Source of the DNA: Hedera helix
Taxonomy: Eukaryota; Streptophyta; Magnoliopsida; Apiales; Araliaceae
Length of the DNA stretch: 64,000 nucleotides
Assembly: GCA_947179155.2 (NCBI GenBank)
Contig: OX359280.1
Location: 42,573,555-42,637,554 of the forward strand
Reading direction: 5' to 3'
The position numbers and the translations under genes are program-made. The notes under the pieces are model-generated. The model had not been told where the DNA came from. It made no database searches and saw nothing but the letters and a program-made list of their open reading frames with translations. This document shows, one piece after another, positions 58,592 to 64,000 of the stretch. Position 1 is the first letter of the stretch; each line of letters opens with the position of its first letter.

Positions 58592-59428
58592 CATCCTGTC
58601 CTGTAGCAATTAATATCACAATTTACCATCCTGTCGTTAAAAGTTGATTTTTATTTTTTGACTACTTTTTTAACGAAATAATTTTATTTTAGAAAGTTTT
58701 TGATTGTTTTTTTTTATGAAGTAATTATAGATTAAAAATATCGCGATTATAGAGTAGTAAAAATTATATAATGTGAAAATAGTGTTTATAATAAGTAAGT
58801 GACAGAGAACTCATAAGTAGCATAGAGAGTTTTTTAACTAAGCTGAAAGGAATGCAATAAACCCACCTATTTAGAAAGGAATGAAAAATAGCATTAAGAT
58901 AAGTATGGGAATAACTAAAGGAATGAAATGCCCATTCCAATTGACTAACCAAACATGTTTTTAGTCATTCCGGAAGGAATGGTCATTCCATTCCCAGCCC
59001 ATTCCATTCCATTCCCACCAACCAAACACACTATAATAACTTCTAACTCCCAACTGATTTTAAATTAGATGCAACCACAATTATTATACACAAGAAATTA
59101 ACATGCATGCATCATAGTCCGACTAAATTGACCCAAAATTTAGAGTTTTTTTTTTTAATTTTTCATTCTTATTCGTGAGAAGAAGTTCACCTTTATATTC
59201 TTTTTCCTGTTGTAAAAGATATTTGATCGTATCTATTTTTTTTGAAAAAAAATAAAAATAAGTTAGCTTTACAATATCGCAATTGAACTAGTTATTTTAT
59301 TTTATTTTTTATTTTCACTGATTGAAGTTACTAAATTTCATTTCCATTTAAAACACGTGGCTACAATTAGTTAGCTTCACAATATCCTAATCGATAAGTT
59401 GCTAGATTTTATCCGTTCCGGTTATAAT

Positions 59429-59991
59429 CACTGGCGAAGCCAGAATAAAAGATCAGTGGAATCAAATTATGAGTCTATAAATAATTTAACGGAAGTTTGG
59501 GGACAATGACTCCTAGCTAATTTTTTAAAAATAATTTTATACTTTTGAGTTGCATATATAAAATATATATTTAATTATAATGATAATATAATAATTATTA
59601 ACTCTATATATATCTATATGCATGTATATATACACCGTATTGATCCTTAATAAATTTATTTAAAGACAAATTATTTATAAATAATTAATTCTTTAAAAAA
59701 TAATATAAAATAGATTATTAATTAGTTTAAGAAGATTATATGAATATACATATATAGAAGAAGTATAAATGATATGTGATTGAGACTTAAGTGAAAAAAT
59801 TATAAAATTTTAATTTGACCCCATATATTAAATTTTTTATAAAATTTAAGTGGGATCAACTTATATATAACATTTAAATTTTTTTAAAATTTTCATATAT
59901 TATAAAAACAATAAAAATAAATCAATGGGGTCATCAATTGACCAAGCCCAAGCCTAAGCCTGGCTTCACCCTAAGCCTGGCTTCACCCCTG
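59429..59991. mobile_element. hAT-type MITE
   Basis: Left CACTGGCGAAGCCAG and right CTGGCTTCACCCCTG are inverted matches of the plant CAGTGGCGGAGCCAGG-type hAT end, flanked by an 8 bp direct repeat with one mismatch, GTTATAAT (59421-59428) and GTTACAAT (59992-59999). 563 bp, AT-rich, no ORF. The right end has a short tandem duplication, CCTAAGCCTGGCTTCACC. Confidence 0.82.
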
Positions 59992-59999
59992 GTTACAAT

Positions 60000-60752
60000 T
60001 AGTTGTTTTCACAACGAATAAGTATAAGCACACAACAATCAAATGCTATATTCATCTATACTATTAAAAAGTGGGATATAATATTGAAATCCGTATCATG
60101 CTTTACTTTTTAATTATTAAGATAAATGTGATATTTGATATAGTGTTTGGTTATTTTCTGTATAGACTTGTCATTTCACAATTATTATTACAATTGAGAA
60201 ATTGCTAGATATTCAGATAAAAACCGGATAAAGCAATCCTACCCGGCCAGTACTATAAATTCACCAAACTAATCGCAAAAGGATATGCATAATTCCTCCT
60301 ATTTAATTAAATTATCCCTTTGCAATGGAGTGGATAAGTTATGCCATCAATTAAAGTACATAAAATTATATTCTTAACAAAAAACAAAAGAAAAAACTTG
60401 TATCTAATTTTTTTACGGGCGAAAGGACATAATTATTTTATTATCACAGTCGTCGACCCGTACATACCAAGGCCACATGCAGTGCCATAAGATTTTGCTA
60501 CACAGACATTATTCAAGAAAATAAAGGTTGGCCTCATAGCAGGTTATTTAACCAACCTAGCATGCATGACATTGGACTATTGGAGTACTGTCGAATCTCA
60601 TAAGTGCATGTTGGGGCAAACTGGCAAAGTAATGAAAAACTGTTTGAAGAAGAATGTTGGACTGAACTAAAATTCTATTTACTAGAAAATTGATTACTAG
60701 AGACAAATTGCATACATGAAAGAATACATACATGACATGTATTTATAACTGG
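60000..60752. other. 3' flank of the RNase T2 gene, nothing else recognised
   Basis: AT-rich; probably includes the RNase 3' UTR nearest 60750. No gene or repeat is supported. Confidence 0.5.
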
Positions 60753-62040
60753 CTACAAGCTCTTGAAAATGCTGTAGAACTTACCTTCTTCAATAGGGTT
60801 TTTTGGAGTATGAAACACTTGAAGGAAACACATTGACTTTAGAAATTGCAAATAACTTTTTTTCAACACTGGACAAGTACTAGCACTTGAGATAGCGTTG
60901 GACCTCGGAGCAATTTGCAGTTGAGAAGCTAGTGATACGAATTTGATCTTCGGGTAATTATCACAATCAGCTCCTTTTGGTGAGGTAGGGCAATCTACGA
61001 ACTTTGTTGCGAATTGGTTTACACAGAGATAAATCTCCGTAAGCACCCATTTTTTGTTTTTTGGTTCGCAAATGAGCGCTGGCATAGAATTCAAGTTTTT
61101 TTTAATGGCTTCTTTTATCAATTTAGGACGATAAAGCGCGTCATTTGGATAAATCCCTGCAAATTTAATTTCAATAGTACGTACTCTCATCAAACTCACA
61201 TATTATAAACTTATAGTGATGATTTTCATGTGAAAATATAAAAAAAGTATCATTGATTAATCATGCATAAAATCTAATTAAATATAATAGTTCCTTCTTT
61301 TTTTTTTCCAACTAAAATGTAAAAATGTTCCCTGAGTTTGTCAAAATGTGCAAGTTTGATTCTCAGTTTATATATTTAGCAAATATACCACAGGGACCGC
61401 TTTGCTAAATATGCAATCACAATGACAAAATCAAGAGACAATTTTGCATTTTTGTCTTTTTAAATTTTTTTTTGCCGTCTTACTTTATAAGGTTAAGCAA
61501 TTAATCAACCAAAAGACTAATTAATTAATTATATCAATTAATTGGGACCAAATCTTCTATAATAAAATTTTCATATATCTCTATTACAAGGTCTATAACA
61601 ACATTTTTTAGGGTTTATGGTGACGGTTTGTCCCGTCGTCGTAGTCCATTTTTATGACAATGGGACAAATTATTACCATAGACCCTAAAAATCATCATTA
61701 CATGTCTCATAATAAAGATTCAGAGAAATTTTATTACACAAAATTTGAAGCCCAATTAATTAGTATGCACGTTTACCTTCCTTGTTTAGTAGCCCAAGAA
61801 TATCGAATGCTTTTCTAAAAGCAAGTGCAGTTCTAAAATAATCCTTCTGCTTCAGCAAATCTTTTGAACACTTTCCATGTCTGTCCCACTCGTGTTTCCA
61901 GAATTCTTCAGCACTTTTACGATTATCGAAACTTGGCCATGCAAGGTGCATTTCTGCTAGAAAGTCCGCTACCTACCGGTAAATTCCCAAATTAGAGGAG
62001 CGAAAATTAGTTAGTTTAACATATATGTTTATCTGTCATG

Positions 62041-62076
<36 letters not shown>

Positions 62077-62457
62077 GATATATTGTACTATATATAAAAG
62101 ACAATTAACAGAGCAAGGATTTTTTTTGACAAGTAATAAAATGTATAGAAATTAAGAAGCAAATGGACATTGAGTACTCACAAAGTTAACGGAGAATAAT
62201 TCAGTTCCCGGACAATCAATCAATAAGTTCCCCTTCGCTTTATAGGGCCAAAGGCCATGAATGGTAAATGTGTTGAGGAGAGAGTTTTTAATACATGTTT
62301 CTGCATTGAGATCGCAAAATGCAGCCGGCCATTCAAGGGAAAGGCGAAATCCTTTCCACGGATAAGTTGAATTAGGAGGAGGAGACCGAGCATTCCCACC
62401 CCAAGAGGAAATGCTCAAACTCAATATAATGATACTAATAATATCTATTGGCCTCAT
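60753..62457 (-). CDS. Secreted RNase T2 (S-like RNase family)
   Basis: Three exons on the minus strand: 62457-62182, 61972-61777, 61156-60753; 876 bp, 291 residues, both introns GT/AG and frame kept. The N-terminus (MRPIDIISIIILSLSISSWG) is a signal peptide, so the enzyme enters the secretory pathway. Both catalytic motifs are intact: CAS I FTIHGLWP and CAS II FWKHEWDRHGKC, each with its histidine; cysteines of the usual disulphides are present (LEWPAAFC, AETC, LIDC, HGKC, ALICE, LCVN, DCP, DC). The enzyme cleaves single-stranded RNA. The family normally ends soon after the segment here reading DNYPKIKF; this one continues for about 50 residues (to FKSL), an unusual tail. Two introns do not match the single-intron S-RNase structure, so an S-like RNase for phosphate recycling or defence is the likelier role. 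Confidence 0.9.
61563..61732. repeat. Foldback MITE in RNase T2 intron 2
   Basis: Left arm TTTTTTAGGGTTTATGGTGA and GGTTTGTCCC pair with right arm GGGACAAATTATTACCATAG and ACCCTAAAAAT, with weaker pairing outward. The core resembles the GTCGTCG/GCGACGG motifs of the MITE at 18634-18853. Confidence 0.7.
62040..62077. repeat. (TA)n(CA)n microsatellite
   Basis: TA run followed by CA run, in intron 1 of the RNase gene. Confidence 0.9.
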
Positions 62458-62496
62458 AATCTCTTCAAACTTAAATGTATATTTTCTGTGATCTCT

Positions 62497-62503
62497 ATAT
62501 ATA
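62497..62503 (-). promoter_or_regulatory. TATA box of the RNase T2 gene
   Basis: TATATAT on the minus strand 40-46 bp upstream of the ATG; implies a very short leader if this is the box used. Confidence 0.55.
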
Positions 62504-62889
62504 CTTGTATGCTTACCCTTTTATAGCCTCGCTCTAGCTCTTCTTTATAAAAAAATAAAAAGTGAAATTGTGATATTTTTTAAATTGCAAAATTTCGCTC
62601 ATGAAACATATGGTTACGTATATTGAAAATATTCTTAATTTGTAGTTTCACGTCTCATTCTGGTATAAGTTCTGTACGTTGCCATCTTATCTGTTACACA
62701 ATTGTTTTTTCTGTGAAATCTAAAGGACTTCACATATAATTAACGCCAATTAATTAGGTTATCCGCATATTCCACACGCACGGTTGCTTTTGTTTTAGTG
62801 GTATAGAATTCGTACGAGTTAATTGTAAATTGAATTTTTTTTCACTAGTTTTAAAGTTTTTGAATAGTTTTTGTTGAGTTTGTGGGGTA
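62504..62889. other. Upstream region of the RNase T2 gene
   Basis: AT-rich promoter region; no other feature recognised. Confidence 0.45.
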
Positions 62890-63452
62890 TAAACCCATTC
62901 GATCGGATGATATCTTTGTTTGATATTTAATGATGCAGATATGTGTGTACCTTATATGTGCTTAATATAATTTTTATCAGGCAAAGATATAACTATTTTT
63001 TATTTTCTAGTATTGACTTAGTTACCGGCAACAAGCATGGAAATCTAAAATAGGAATTAGTTTATGGTTGCTTTGTCTCAACTTAATTGGCCTGGAACTT
63101 ACATATTCTTAGTATCTCAATATCTCATAATGTAAGTATTGTATATTTGTCAAGTGTTATTCAACGAATTTATTGGTGTTCTATAAATCGTTAGCTAGGC
63201 GGTGGAGAGGGTGTCTACTGTCTAGCACCTATGCTCCCCGGTCTCGGGCGTTTTCTTAGACAGTCTATTTGTTTTCTTAGGCACTCTTAGTAAACTTAAC
63301 AAATTCATTTAAAATATTGTACAATTTCAAAATAGTCATTAAACTGATGCAATAGATGACCGATCTTGCCTAGGCATCTAGCCAAATCAATGCGGTAGTG
63401 GATAGTGCGGGACTTAAGCAGGCTTAAGTGGGGTTTTTTTAGAGCATTATAA
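62890..63452 (+). repeat. Dispersed repeat, copy 2
   Basis: Second copy of the repeat at 38108-38765, same orientation, diverged by substitutions and indels; ends near TTTTTTAGAGCATTATAAT. Confidence 0.8.
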
Positions 63453-63674
63453 TATCTAGGGTAAATTTCAGATGACCACTTGAGATTTGAAAATTTTCTC
63501 ACTTGACCATCTGCACCTACAATTAAACGTTGGAGGTTTTGAGGTGGAGCGAAAAAATACTTTCCGTGTTATCGTCGTGATTTTAAATGGCTAAAGACAT
63601 ATTTGCCCTTCGAGTAGCGTAAATGAGCAATACAATTAGTAGCAAAAAGAATAAGTCTATGTGCATAATTTTGA

Positions 63675-63780
63675 ACTACAACTTCAAACACTACATGCAT
63701 CACAATCATTAAAAAGTGGGGTTTGGCCGTGCTAGGTCTCACTTTTTAATGGTTGAAATGTATGTAGTGTTTGAAGTAGT
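63675..63780. repeat. Hairpin of about 43 bp arms
   Basis: Left arm ACTTCAAACACTACATGCAT ... CATTAAAAAGTG pairs with right arm CACTTTTTAATGGTTGAAAT ... GTAGTGTTTGAAGTAGT, loop about 20 bases. Size would suit a small foldback element or a hairpin small-RNA precursor; no evidence of expression. Confidence 0.7.
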
Positions 63781-64000
63781 GTGTGTAAAGTTATACAGTA
63801 AAAAAAGATGTGAATCAGAAAGATCAAATCGAGTATGGCCATCGCTATCAATTTGGATTCATCCAAATCGCCCTTGGTCTAACCCTCCACGCCACTGACC
63901 ACGTCCAGCAGTTTGTGGCAGCCTTCAGGAATAAATGCATTTACATATAGACGGAATCGCACTTAGCCTGAAGGTCGGAGACCTGGAAGGAGGCGGCGAA
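63781..64000. other. Window end, nothing certain
   Basis: GC content rises near the end (from about 63880), with a coding-like texture but stops in every frame I tried. It may be the edge of another gene or transposon outside the window. Confidence 0.35.

Larger units (their letters stand above)
57559..59033. mobile_element. MITE-like element (possible PIF/Harbinger) carrying a 550 bp (ATT)n array
   Basis: Left end TACTATGTTTGGTT and right end (reverse complement TAGTGTGTTTGGTT) match, followed by GGAATGGAATGG-rich subterminal repeats in inverted orientation. Flanks TAA at 57556-57558 and 59034-59036 fit a 3 bp target duplication. No transposase. A second, inner end-like motif (GACTAACCAAACATG) is at about 58942-58956, so two insertions could be nested. 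Confidence 0.6.

Noticed and set aside
63880..64000. Coding-like, GC-richer end of the window (DHVQQFVAAFRNK)
   Set aside because: Stops interrupt the frame within about 50 bases and the sequence is cut off; too little to assign to a gene or element.

Overview
This is a 64 kb piece of a plant nuclear genome, from a eudicot; the genus cannot be read from sequence alone. The evidence is long AT-rich introns with GT/AG borders, plant-specific gene families, a nuclear tRNA-Lys, and dense plant transposable elements (chromovirus, TRIM, SINE, Stowaway, hAT, CACTA).

Layout. 1-1623: 3' half of a vestitone reductase/DFR-like gene, with a SINE in an intron. 2979-10060: a broken KEULE/SEC1-type gene that has lost its middle exons; one intron holds a TRIM-like element. 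11321-24212: a ten-exon TBL2-like WD40 gene with three MITEs in its introns. 25363-25435: tRNA-Lys(CUU), minus strand. 26350-29989: 20S proteasome beta-6 (PBF1), seven exons, minus strand. 31750-32190: a MITE directly upstream of a cornichon gene (32274-34423). 36828-37391: a single-exon DUF761-like membrane protein, minus strand.

From about 38 kb to 60 kb the window is mostly mobile DNA: a tandem duplication, a foldback, Stowaway and CACTA MITEs, an old non-autonomous LTR element on the minus strand that carries a RACK1 gene fragment and three minisatellites (42953-45747), a very young 10.4 kb Ty3/gypsy chromovirus (46581-56969) whose gag is replaced by an unrecognised 206-residue ORF, a MITE containing a large (ATT)n array, and a hAT MITE. 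60753-62457 is an RNase T2 gene (minus strand) with both catalytic motifs and an unusual C-terminal tail. The last 1.5 kb holds a second copy of a repeat seen at 38 kb and a small hairpin.

The genes are ordinary, independently transcribed housekeeping or specialised-metabolism genes with no sign of a functional cluster. The most interesting material is the gag-less but recently inserted chromovirus and the RACK1-capturing LTR element.
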